From: Bacteroides sp. UBA1317
GTDB lineage: Bacteria; Bacteroidota; Bacteroidia; Bacteroidales; Bacteroidaceae
Direction of reading: 5' to 3'
NCBI GenBank assembly: GCA_002307035.1
Contig: DBTL01000004.1
Span: forward strand, 2,121-24,618
DNA: 22,498 nt
The number at the start of each line of letters is the position of its first letter. Position 1 is the stretch's first letter. A program made the translations under genes and the position numbers. Of the stretch, positions 5,942-13,440 are shown in pieces. Below the pieces are notes generated by a model. It saw only the letters and a list, made by a program, of their open reading frames with translations. It was not told where the DNA came from and made no database searches.

Positions 5942-7231
5942 TTAAAGTTTATTCAACGCATCCAGTCTCACGGTCACCGCACTCTTGTGTGCATCCAGTT
6001 GTTCGTTAGCAGCCATCACTTCGATAGCAGGACCAATAGCACGCATGCCTTCGGGAGATATTTCCTGAAAAGTTATTTTGCGAATGAAACTGTCCAGACT
6101 AACACCACTATAGGCTTTGGCGTAACCGTTAGTGGGCAGAGTATGGTTGGTTCCGGAAGCATAATCTCCTGCACTCTCGGGCGACAAAGGGCCAAGGAAT
6201 ACAGAACCGGCATTCACTACTTGTTCGGCTATCGCCTGATAATCTTTCGTCTGAACAATTAGGTGTTCCGGTGCATACACATTGGTGATTTCTAAAGCTT
6301 CCTTTATGTTTTTCACAAGAATCAACATGCTGTTGGCCAACGCTTTAGAAGCGATATCCCGACGAGGTAAACATCCCAATTGACGTTCAACTTCGTACAT
6401 CACCTCTTTCTGCAATTTCTCAGAAGTAGTGATGAGCATTGCCTGACTGTCTGCTCCGTGTTCGGCTTGCGACAATAAATCGGCTGCTACAAACACAGGG
6501 TTGGCTGTTTCATCGGCCAGGACTTCTACTTCCGAAGGCCCCGCCGGCATGTCGATCGCCACATCACGCAGGCTAACCAATTGCTTGGCGGCAGTAACAT
6601 ATTGATTACCCGGACCAAAGATCTTATATACTTTGGGAACACTTTCCGTTCCATAGGCCATAGCGGCAATAGCTTGCACACCTCCGGCTTTATAAATCTT
6701 GCTGACTCCTGCCACACGGGCAGCGAACAGTACGGCAGGGTGTATCTTCCCGTCTCTGCCAGGAGGACTGCAAAGCACTATTTCTTTGCAACCGGCCAAC
6801 TTAGCGGGGACAGCCAGCATCAGTACGGTAGAAAACAGAGGTGCCGTTCCGCCAGGAATGTACAATCCTACTTTCTCAATGCCTACAGCCTTTTGCCAGC
6901 AGGTAACACCTGCTATAGTCTCTATCTTCTTCCCTTCAAAACGTTGTGCAGCATGAAAGGTCTCTATATTTTTCTTGGCCAAATAGATAGCCGCTTTCAA
7001 TTCCACACTAACCAATGCTTCAGCTTCAGCGATCTCTTCATCGCTAACGATGAAAGTATCGAGCTCTACTTTATCAAACATCGACTCATAAGTCAGCACC
7101 GCCTTATCACCTTCCTTCCTTACACGGTCAATGATGGTTTGCACAGTATCGAAAAGGTTCGCAGTGTCGAGCGCAGGACGTTGAAGAATCTCGGGCCATT
7201 GGTCTCTATCGGGATAATTAATCAGAATCAT
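5942..7231 (-). CDS. hisD: Histidinol dehydrogenase
   Basis: Zinc- and NAD-dependent enzyme of 429 residues that oxidises histidinol to histidine in two steps, the end of the pathway; a homodimer in the cytoplasm. The expected residues are present: IFGPGNQYVTAAKQLV (204-219), MPAGPSEVEVLAD (228-240), zinc ligands Q255 and H258 in SQAEHGAD, the catalytic pair E322-H323 in APEHL, D356 in SAGDYASGTNH, and H414 near the C-terminus as the fourth ligand. The start ATG at 7231 follows the hisG stop by 39 bases. Length is as in E. coli HisD. Expression is most likely from the promoter and attenuator before hisG. Confidence 0.96.
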   Translation of the reverse strand: MILINYPDRDQWPEILQRPALDTANLFDTVQTIIDRVRKEGDKAVLTYESMFDKVELDTFIVSDEEIAEAEALVSVELKAAIYLAKKNIETFHAAQRFEGKKIETIAGVTCWQKAVGIEKVGLYIPGGTAPLFSTVLMLAVPAKLAGCKEIVLCSPPGRDGKIHPAVLFAARVAGVSKIYKAGGVQAIAAMAYGTESVPKVYKIFGPGNQYVTAAKQLVSLRDVAIDMPAGPSEVEVLADETANPVFVAADLLSQAEHGADSQAMLITTSEKLQKEVMYEVERQLGCLPRRDIASKALANSMLILVKNIKEALEITNVYAPEHLIVQTKDYQAIAEQVVNAGSVFLGPLSPESAGDYASGTNHTLPTNGYAKAYSGVSLDSFIRKITFQEISPEGMRAIGPAIEVMAANEQLDAHKSAVTVRLDALNKL

Positions 7232-7270
7232 ACATTTCTATTTTCTAGTTGAGCGATGGCTCTAATTAAT

Positions 7271-8122
7271 TTATAGTATCATTTTCTCTATAGGCAACAC
7301 CAGAATACCTTCCGCACCCAATGCTTTGAGTTTTCCGATGATTTCCCAAAAACGCTTCTCATCGAGTACTGTGTGCACAGAGCACCAATCTTCTTGTGCC
7401 AACGGCATCACTGTAGGACTCTTCATACCCGGCAGCACAGCGATGATCTCTTCCAACTTATCTTTTGGAGCATTCATCAACACGTACTTCTTGTCTTCAG
7501 CAGCCTTCACAGCATCCATACGGAAAAGCATCTCGTTCAAAACCTCTTTTTTATCCTCACTCAGATCCTTGTTGGCAATGAGCAACGCTTCCGATTTCAT
7601 CACTACTTCCACTTCTTTCAAGCGATTGCTTACCAAGGTAGATCCCGAACTTACAATATCAAAGATAGCGTCAGCCAATCCAATGCCCGGTGCTACTTCC
7701 ACTGAACCCGTGATAACGTGTACTTCAGCATTTACACCTTTTGAATTCATGTATTCTTTCAGAATAACGGGATAAGAGGTCGCAATCTTTTTCCCATCAA
7801 ACCATTCAATACCAGTGTAATCAATATCTTTGGGCATAGCCAGTGACAATCGGCATTTGCTAAAACCCAAACGCTTTACTAGCACAGCATCTTCCTTTTT
7901 TTCGACATATTCATTCTCGCCCACGATACCCAAATCGGCTACGCCTGTAGCTACCGATTGAGGAATATCGTCATCACGAAGGAACAATACCTCAATAGGA
8001 AAGTTGGTCGACTGCACCAATAGCGTGCGTTTGTATGAACTCAATTTAATATCCGATTCTTCGAAAAGAGCCATTGTTTCCTCAAAAAGACGGCCTTTGG
8101 CCTGTACTGCAATTCTTAACAT
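7271..8122 (-). CDS. hisG: ATP phosphoribosyltransferase, long form
   Basis: First enzyme of histidine synthesis: joins ATP and PRPP to give phosphoribosyl-ATP. At 283 residues it is the long form, which carries its own C-terminal regulatory domain and needs no HisZ. The catalytic part shows LRIAVQAKGRL at the N-terminus, DLGIVGENEYVE, and the PRPP-binding stretch GLADAIFDIVSSGSTLVSN near 150-168. The last 75 residues (from YVLMNAPKDKLEEII through CSVHTVLDEKRFWEIIGKL to the end) are the ACT-like domain, where histidine binds to inhibit the enzyme in this family. The gene opens the his unit and lies just behind the leader peptide and terminator hairpin at 8158-8274, so it should be controlled both by feedback and by attenuation. 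Confidence 0.96.
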   Translation of the reverse strand: MLRIAVQAKGRLFEETMALFEESDIKLSSYKRTLLVQSTNFPIEVLFLRDDDIPQSVATGVADLGIVGENEYVEKKEDAVLVKRLGFSKCRLSLAMPKDIDYTGIEWFDGKKIATSYPVILKEYMNSKGVNAEVHVITGSVEVAPGIGLADAIFDIVSSGSTLVSNRLKEVEVVMKSEALLIANKDLSEDKKEVLNEMLFRMDAVKAAEDKKYVLMNAPKDKLEEIIAVLPGMKSPTVMPLAQEDWCSVHTVLDEKRFWEIIGKLKALGAEGILVLPIEKMIL

Positions 8123-8157
8123 AGTGCTTATTTTAATTTATTATATTGACTAATGGA

Positions 8158-8190
8158 TACAAAAAAAGGCTTACCTCACCGGTAAGCCTT
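8158..8190 (-). terminator. Attenuator terminator of the his operon
   Basis: On the minus strand AAGGCTTACC (8190-8181) pairs perfectly with GGTAAGCCTT (8175-8166) around the loop GGTGA, and a run of T follows. It stands between the leader peptide and hisG, so it is a terminator within the 5' leader. A competing pairing is possible: GGTGGGC (8226-8220) can pair with GCTTACC (8187-8181), two of seven pairs being G-U, which would break the terminator stem. Confidence 0.9.
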
Positions 8191-8229
8191 GCTATATCAT
8201 TCTATACAAAATCATACATGCCCACCGAG

Positions 8230-8274
8230 TTATTCGTCAGGAGAATGATGATGATGTGTAGTTGTATAAATCAT
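8230..8274 (-). CDS. Histidine operon leader peptide (14 residues, four His)
   Basis: The reading frame from the ATG at 8274 encodes MIYTTTHHHHSPDE and ends with TAA at 8230-8232. Four consecutive CAT codons lie mid-peptide, 40 nt before the attenuator hairpin begins. In his operons of other bacteria a run of His codons in a leader peptide lets ribosome stalling report scarce charged tRNA-His and favours an antiterminator. Position, codon content and the following hairpin all fit that model. The peptide itself has no expected function. The transcript would start about 14 nt before this ATG, leaving little room for a Shine-Dalgarno site, and none is evident. Confidence 0.88.
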   Translation of the reverse strand: MIYTTTHHHHSPDE

Positions 8275-8294
8275 ATTTTTTATTATTATAGGGG

Positions 8295-8326
8295 CAAATT
8301 TAAACCATTTCTTTTAAACTGCCAAA
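8295..8326 (-). promoter_or_regulatory. Promoter of the his operon
   Basis: The minus strand reads TTTG (8326-8323), 20 nt, then TAAATTTG (8302-8295): both Bacteroides promoter elements match fully at canonical spacing. The start site would be near 8288, giving a leader of about 165 nt that holds the leader peptide and the attenuator. The promoter lies between the thioesterase stop and the leader peptide, so the his genes form their own transcription unit. Confidence 0.8.
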
Positions 8327-8363
8327 GGATTATCACAATATTCGTCATTTTAATGCAGGATTG

Positions 8364-8894
8364 TTATTTTAAAGAGCCAATCGTAACCGTTTCTTCATAT
8401 TGAAGTTCTTTCAAAACAGTCTCCTCCTCTTCCACTTCACAACCCATAAAATGCATCTCGGCTTTAGCCTTCTCTTGAGGAAAAGTAAAGTAAGTGCAAA
8501 GAGCCTTGGTACACAATTCGCCTTGCTGATTATATAAACCCGCTTCCAGCAAAACAATGTTGCGCTTCCTTTCCTGAATATGGGCACGAAGCACCACATG
8601 ATTATCGGTAGTATTAACAGGCTTCAAGTAGCGAGTCTCCATCTTAGAAGTAACTCCACCCGTTTGCAATTTGCGGAGGATAGTCCACCCACAAATCTCA
8701 TCAAGCAGCACAGCCTGAATGCCGCCATGCAGTGAATTTATCCACCCCTGATATTCAGCTTTAAGGAACCAAAGGCTTACTAGCTCGTCACCATCTTCAT
8801 AAAACTCCATCTTCACACCGACAGGATTATTGGGAGCGCAACCGAAACAATTATACCCCTCTTTCTCTTTCCAGGGATTGATAATCTTCTTCAT
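8364..8894 (-). CDS. PaaI-family hot-dog thioesterase
   Basis: The 176-residue protein has one hot-dog fold domain. The motif HGGIQAVLLDE (56-66) is the active-site and dimer-helix signature of PaaI-like acyl-CoA thioesterases, and the N-terminal NCFGCAPNNPVGVKMEF (15-31) is the CFGC...NPxG motif common in a subset of them. Such enzymes hydrolyse acyl-CoA thioesters in the cytoplasm; the substrate cannot be read from sequence. The C-terminal tail beyond the domain (about 140-176) is acidic, rich in Glu. It lies between dsbD and the his operon on the same strand, separated from dsbD by a hairpin and from the his genes by the his promoter, so it may be transcribed alone. The ATG at 8894 precedes MKKIINPW directly. 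Confidence 0.88.
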   Translation of the reverse strand: MKKIINPWKEKEGYNCFGCAPNNPVGVKMEFYEDGDELVSLWFLKAEYQGWINSLHGGIQAVLLDEICGWTILRKLQTGGVTSKMETRYLKPVNTTDNHVVLRAHIQERKRNIVLLEAGLYNQQGELCTKALCTYFTFPQEKAKAEMHFMGCEVEEEETVLKELQYEETVTIGSLK

Positions 8895-8929
8895 AGTCTC
8901 GTATATTTATTTATTGTAGAAAGTATATA

Positions 8930-8972
8930 AATCCCGGCTCACATGATCTTTATTTCACTGTGAGTCGGGATT
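8930..8972 (-). terminator. Hairpin between dsbD and the thioesterase gene
   Basis: AATCCCGGCTCACA (8930-8943) and TGTGAGTCGGGATT (8959-8972) form a 14-bp stem with one imperfect pair around a 15-nt loop. On the minus strand it follows the dsbD stop by 22 nt and runs into TTTATATA. It could end the dsbD transcript or reduce read-through. The T tract is short. Confidence 0.65.
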
Positions 8973-8994
8973 AATTATATAGTACTAAGCGAAC

Positions 8995-10995
8995 TTATTT
9001 CTTATAACGTTCCAATCCTGTTTGCAGAAACTCTACGTATTTGGGAATGTCCTCATTGTAAGCATACGACTTATTCAAGGGTTTGCCCTCACCATCAAGT
9101 AATACGTAGAAAGGTTGTGCATTCGCACCAAACTTCACACGTTGCAGATAGCTCCACTTATCACCCACAGTCTTAAGTGTACGTTCAGTTCCGTTCTCAG
9201 TTACTTTAATCGGTTCAGGCAACGGTTTCTTATCGTCCACGTACAAACTGATCAGCACGTAATCGTTGTTGATGATGTCGCCCACCTTCGTATCAGTCCA
9301 TACAGCAGCTTCCATCTTACGACAGTTCACGCAACCGAAACCGGTAAAGTCAACCATCACAGGTTTACCATTCTTACGGGCATACTCCATACCACTATCG
9401 TAATCATCAAATTTGGCGTGTATTTCATTTTTATACAGATTGAAATCCTGTGTGCTCATGGGGGGAGCAAAGGCGCTAACTGCCTTCAGCGGCGCACCCC
9501 ACAAACCGGGAACCATGTAAACGGTAAAGGCAAGCGAGATCAAGGCCATGAAGAAACGGGTTACACCCACCTTTGTATCGTCATCATCGTGCAAAAACTT
9601 TACTTTTCCGAGTAAATAGAAACCTAGTAAACCGAATATCACAATCCACAAAGCAAGGAATGTTTCTCTATCAAGGAGTCCCCAACCATAAGCCAAGTCG
9701 GCGACCGAAAGAAATTTTAGGGCGAAAGCCAGTTCAAGGAATCCAAGCGTTACCTTGATTACGTTCATCCATCCACCTGACTTAGGCATTGATTTCAGCC
9801 AAGAGGGGAAGAGGGCGAATAGAGTGAAAGGCAAAGCCAGCGCAATGGCAAAACCAAGCATACCGATTGCCGGTGCAATGATGCTTCCGGTAGTAGAAAC
9901 CTGTACCAGCAAGAAACCTATAATAGGGCCGGTGCATGAGAAAGAAACCAGTGAAAGTGTAAATGCCATCAGGAAGATGCTGAGCAATCCGCTCGTTGTT
10001 TCTGCCTTGCTGTCTACAGCATTGGTCCACTTTGAAGGCAAAGTGATTTCAAACGCTCCGAAGAAGGAAGCGGCAAACACAACCAACATCAGGAAGAAAA
10101 GAATATTGAAGATGGCATTGGTGGATAAGGCGTTGAGTGCGCTTGCTCCAAAGATCAGCGTGATAGCCAAACCAAGCATCACATAAATCACTACGATGGA
10201 GTCACCATACGTCCACGCATCACGAATCCCTTTCTTTTTATCTTTGCTACGTTTCAGGAAAAAACTAACCGTCATCGGAATGATGGGCCACACACAAGGA
10301 GTGAAGAGTGCTAGCAGTCCACCAAGGAAGCCCGTCACAAAAATATAAATCCAAGTCATGTCTTTCTGAGAAGTAGTTTCTCCGAAAGCATGCAGTTCGT
10401 TGATCACCGGTGTCCATAGATCTTGTGCCACAACGGTACTATCCACAGCTGTCGTATCAGCCGCCACAGCCAAAGAAGCAACAGTATCCACCGCAACAGG
10501 GTCTATTGTAGCCGCTTCCTCAGCAGCCACAGCATCTGCTACACCTTTGCCAGAGAAATTAAAAGGAACTTGTGTAGGCGGCAAACAACTCTCGTCATTA
10601 CAGGCACCAAATTCCAGATAACCTTCTGCATGATAAGTAGGTCCGGTAATTTTGATCTTTTGCGCAAACTGAACCGAATGTTCAAAATAGCGCAGTTTCA
10701 TTTCGAACACTTTGTCGAAATTAGAAATCTCTTTTCCACGAGGTTGCAATTTACCTACAAGCTGAGCTCCCTGAATCTTTTCGGCTGTAAAGGTAGCCGA
10801 TATAGGTCCACCATCAGGCAAACCGGTAGAATAGACATGCCAACCGTCTTCTATTGTGGCAGAGAAGATAATCTCTGCTTCCGTAGGAGAAAGCGATTTT
10901 AAAGACGTTTTGAACTTTACCGGTTCTTGAATCTGGGCATTCAGGTTTAAAATGAAAAGAGAAAAAGCGAGTAACAGAAATAGTATCTTCTTCAT
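8995..10995 (-). CDS. dsbD: Thiol:disulfide interchange protein DsbD
   Basis: Inner-membrane reductase of 666 residues that carries electrons from cytoplasmic thioredoxin to periplasmic thiols. Order: signal peptide 1-20; N-terminal periplasmic domain about 21-150 with the cysteine pair in ACNDESCLPP (C132, C137); an Ala/Val/Thr-rich linker at 151-192; the membrane core about 212-500 with C234 in FTPCVWPIIPM and C354 in FSCTGPIIG; and the C-terminal thioredoxin-like domain with GCVNC (C555, C558). All three redox pairs are intact, so it should be active. Length exceeds E. coli DsbD (about 565), partly through the linker. It follows the Dabb-domain gene by 22 bases and is probably co-transcribed with it. 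In Bacteroides it may serve cytochrome maturation or periplasmic thiol repair; which is not visible here. Confidence 0.95.
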   Translation of the reverse strand: MKKILFLLLAFSLFILNLNAQIQEPVKFKTSLKSLSPTEAEIIFSATIEDGWHVYSTGLPDGGPISATFTAEKIQGAQLVGKLQPRGKEISNFDKVFEMKLRYFEHSVQFAQKIKITGPTYHAEGYLEFGACNDESCLPPTQVPFNFSGKGVADAVAAEEAATIDPVAVDTVASLAVAADTTAVDSTVVAQDLWTPVINELHAFGETTSQKDMTWIYIFVTGFLGGLLALFTPCVWPIIPMTVSFFLKRSKDKKKGIRDAWTYGDSIVVIYVMLGLAITLIFGASALNALSTNAIFNILFFLMLVVFAASFFGAFEITLPSKWTNAVDSKAETTSGLLSIFLMAFTLSLVSFSCTGPIIGFLLVQVSTTGSIIAPAIGMLGFAIALALPFTLFALFPSWLKSMPKSGGWMNVIKVTLGFLELAFALKFLSVADLAYGWGLLDRETFLALWIVIFGLLGFYLLGKVKFLHDDDDTKVGVTRFFMALISLAFTVYMVPGLWGAPLKAVSAFAPPMSTQDFNLYKNEIHAKFDDYDSGMEYARKNGKPVMVDFTGFGCVNCRKMEAAVWTDTKVGDIINNDYVLISLYVDDKKPLPEPIKVTENGTERTLKTVGDKWSYLQRVKFGANAQPFYVLLDGEGKPLNKSYAYNEDIPKYVEFLQTGLERYKK

Positions 10996-11017
10996 CTTAT
11001 TTATACATTATATTTTG

Positions 11018-11317
11018 TTAAAATTCATAGTCTACACAAGCACGACTCTCTTTTGTATCCGCCAAAATCTTTCCTGCTGCCACATGATCGGGATGAGTAG
11101 CATACATTTTAAGATCATCCAGCGAATCAAACTCACTATACAAAGCAATGTTCCATGATTCTGCAGGATTCACATTAAGCCCCACTTCTATCTTACGTAT
11201 AACTGAAATTACTCTCGGAAGTGCTTCTATAGCTTCCTTAAACTTGTTCATTACAACCAGTTTCTCTTCAACAGAAATCTCGTCTTTCAGCTTAAATAAT
11301 ACAATGTGCTTTATCAT
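11018..11317 (-). CDS. Dabb-domain (stress-responsive A/B barrel) protein
   Basis: A 99-residue protein made of a single Dabb ferredoxin-like domain: MIKHIVLFKLKDEIS at the N-terminus, a Glu/Lys-rich helix, then ALYSEFDSLDDLKMYATHPDHV (in part, about 60-81), which is the family signature. These small dimeric cytoplasmic barrels include stress-induced plant proteins and some polyketide cyclases; bacterial members are mostly uncharacterised. It precedes dsbD by 22 bases on the same strand and shares its divergent upstream region with udk. Nothing in the sequence ties it mechanistically to disulfide exchange. Confidence 0.9.
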   Translation of the reverse strand: MIKHIVLFKLKDEISVEEKLVVMNKFKEAIEALPRVISVIRKIEVGLNVNPAESWNIALYSEFDSLDDLKMYATHPDHVAAGKILADTKESRACVDYEF

Positions 11318-11319
11318 AC

Positions 11320-11351
11320 GTTGTTATTTTAATGAATTGTTTCTATATTTG
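11320..11351 (+). promoter_or_regulatory. Promoter of udk and the transglycosylase gene
   Basis: GTTG ending at 11323 is followed after 20 nt by TATATTTG (11344-11351), a full -7 match. Transcription would start near 11358, about 50 nt before the udk ATG. Confidence 0.6.
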
Positions 11352-11366
11352 CACCATTTGAATACG

Positions 11367-11374
11367 CAAAAGTA
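11367..11374 (-). promoter_or_regulatory. Possible -7 box for the Dabb/dsbD unit
   Basis: The minus strand reads TACTTTTG, matching TAnnTTTG, about 50 nt before the Dabb-domain ATG. No TTG/TTTG lies at the usual 19-21 nt upstream; the nearest is 29 nt away. The box overlaps the udk leader, so the two units are divergent with interleaved promoters. Confidence 0.4.
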
Positions 11375-11406
11375 ATCTATATTGTTCATATACCCATCAT
11401 CAACAA

Positions 11407-12015
11407 ATGTTAATAATCGGAATTGCAGGCGGTACGGGGTCGGGAAAGACCACTGTCGTACGGAAAATTATAGAAAGTCTCCCCAAGGGAGAAGTTGTTT
11501 TACTGCCGCAAGACTCATACTACAAAGACAGTAGCCATGTTCCAGTGGAAGAGCGACAAAATATCAACTTTGATCATCCGGATGCTTTCGAATGGAGCTT
11601 GCTATCTAAACATGTGTCTATGCTCAGAGAGGGCAAATGCGTTGAGCAACCGACGTATTCCTACCTTACCTGCACCCGGCAACCTGAAACGATTCATATA
11701 GAACCTCGCAAAGTGATTATTATAGAAGGAATTCTTGCTTTATGCGATAAGAAGCTTCGCAGCATGATGGACTTAAAGGTTTTTGTGGATGCCGATCCTG
11801 ATGAGCGACTCATTCGTGTGATTCAGCGGGATGTGATAGAACGAGGACGAACAGCGGAAGCAGTGATGGATCGCTACACGCACGTACTGAAACCAATGCA
11901 TCAACAATTTATTGAGCCATGTAAACGTTATGCAGACTTGATTGTACCCGAGGGGGGAAGCAACAAAGTGGCTATCGACATCTTAACGATGTATATCAAA
12001 AAGCATTTACTATAA
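11407..12015 (+). CDS. udk: Uridine kinase
   Basis: Cytoplasmic P-loop kinase of 202 residues that phosphorylates uridine and cytidine in pyrimidine salvage. Walker A is GGTGSGKTT at 8-16; further family signs are LLPQDSYYKD near 35-44, INFDHPDAFEW, KVIIIEGILALC and FVDADPDERLIRVIQRDVIERGR (in part), all in the usual order for UMP/CMP nucleoside kinases. Length matches E. coli Udk. The start ATG at 11407 begins directly with the first beta strand. It leads a two-gene unit with the lytic transglycosylase gene 19 bases downstream; that pairing looks like genomic convenience and not a shared pathway. Confidence 0.95.
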   Translation: MLIIGIAGGTGSGKTTVVRKIIESLPKGEVVLLPQDSYYKDSSHVPVEERQNINFDHPDAFEWSLLSKHVSMLREGKCVEQPTYSYLTCTRQPETIHIEPRKVIIIEGILALCDKKLRSMMDLKVFVDADPDERLIRVIQRDVIERGRTAEAVMDRYTHVLKPMHQQFIEPCKRYADLIVPEGGSNKVAIDILTMYIKKHLL

Positions 12016-12034
12016 ACACCAATAAAACAACCAG

Positions 12035-13432
12035 ATGCAAAAAAGAAGTTTTCACCGTTTGACACCGGCTTTCTTTCTTCTTCTATTATTCTGCTTATTT
12101 GGTTGTCGCAACGGGCATCAAAGTTCGCAAGAAGAGCAGTACGACCTGCCTCAAATGAAGGATAGCGGAGAGTTGGTGGTACTTACGCTTTACAGTTCTA
12201 CCTCTTACTTCATCTATCGTGGACAGGAGATGGGATTTCAATACGAACTAAGCCAGCAATTTGCCAAAAGTTTGGGCTTGAAACTACGGGTTGAAGTAGC
12301 GCGCAATGTTCCGGAATTGATCCAAAAATTGCGCAACAAAGAGGGCGATATGATTGCTTACAACCTGCCCATCACCAAAGAGTTGAAAGATAGTCTTACG
12401 TACTGCGGAGAAGAGATGATCACGCACCAGGTTATTGTGCAACGAACCAACGGAAAAGAGAAGCCGCTGACGGATGTCACGCAACTGGTTGGCAAAGAAG
12501 TATATGTAAATCAGCGTAAGTACCTCAACCGCCTGGAGAATCTGAACAAAGAGTTGGGAGGAGGTATTCGTATTCATCAGGTGGAGGGAGACAGCATCAC
12601 TACTGAAGATCTTATTACGCAAGTCGCCGAAGGAAAGATCGCTTATACTGTGTGCGATAATGATTTGGCGCGATTAAATACTACCTATTATCCTAGTCTA
12701 GATATTAAACTATCCATCAGTTTCGACCAACGCTCTTCTTGGGCAGTACGCAAAGACTGTCCGCTATTAGCGGAAGCTGCCAATAAGTGGAACAAAAGGA
12801 AACTTACGTCACCGGCTTATACAGCTAGTATGAAGCGCTACTTTGAAATTAGCAAAACAATCTCTTACTCACCTATTCTTTCGTTACGCGAAGGCAAGAT
12901 CTCTCACTTTGACAAGTTATTCAAGAAATATGCTAAAAAGATTGACTGGGATTGGCGATTACTGGCTTCATTGGCTTATACCGAATCGAACTTCGATACC
13001 ACTGCTGTGTCATGGGCCGGTGCGAAAGGATTAATGCAATTGATGCCTGCCACAGGCAGAGCGATGGGCATTCCCCGCGGGAAGGAGCAAAACCCTGAAG
13101 AAAGTATTAAAGCTGCAGTGAAATACATTGCGGCAACAACTCGTAGCCTGAATATGGTTCACGATAAAGAAGAAAGAATGCGGTTTATCTTAGCTTCTTA
13201 CAATGCGGGATTTGGGCACATCTCCGATGCCATGGCCTTAGCCGAAAAATACGGAAAAAATAAATATGTATGGCGCAGCAATGTAGAGAATTATATCTTA
13301 CTCAAAAGCCACGAACAATACTTCACCGATCCTGTCTGTAAGAATGGGTACTTTCGTGGCATCGAAACCTATAATTTCGTACGTGACATTATTGCACGCT
13401 ACGAAGTATATAAAAAGAAGATTAAAAAATAA
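12035..13432 (+). CDS. mltF: MltF-like membrane-bound lytic murein transglycosylase
   Basis: A 465-residue lipoprotein that should cleave peptidoglycan glycan strands in the periplasm, releasing anhydromuropeptides. The signal peptide ends in LFGC (lipidation at C24). Residues about 45-270 resemble a family 3 solute-binding protein (GELVVLTLYSSTSYF, GDMIAYNLPITKELKDSL), the regulatory module of MltF that can sense muropeptides. Residues about 285-450 are the SLT catalytic domain with the catalytic glutamate E317 in AYTESNFD, then AGAKGLMQLMPATGRAMGI (328-346) and ILASYNAG (385-392). Domain order and length agree with E. coli MltF (about 518). It is probably co-transcribed with udk and converges on metH, with 8 bases between the stops. 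Confidence 0.92.
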   Translation: MQKRSFHRLTPAFFLLLLFCLFGCRNGHQSSQEEQYDLPQMKDSGELVVLTLYSSTSYFIYRGQEMGFQYELSQQFAKSLGLKLRVEVARNVPELIQKLRNKEGDMIAYNLPITKELKDSLTYCGEEMITHQVIVQRTNGKEKPLTDVTQLVGKEVYVNQRKYLNRLENLNKELGGGIRIHQVEGDSITTEDLITQVAEGKIAYTVCDNDLARLNTTYYPSLDIKLSISFDQRSSWAVRKDCPLLAEAANKWNKRKLTSPAYTASMKRYFEISKTISYSPILSLREGKISHFDKLFKKYAKKIDWDWRLLASLAYTESNFDTTAVSWAGAKGLMQLMPATGRAMGIPRGKEQNPEESIKAAVKYIAATTRSLNMVHDKEERMRFILASYNAGFGHISDAMALAEKYGKNKYVWRSNVENYILLKSHEQYFTDPVCKNGYFRGIETYNFVRDIIARYEVYKKKIKK

Positions 13433-13440
13433 CCTTCTTT

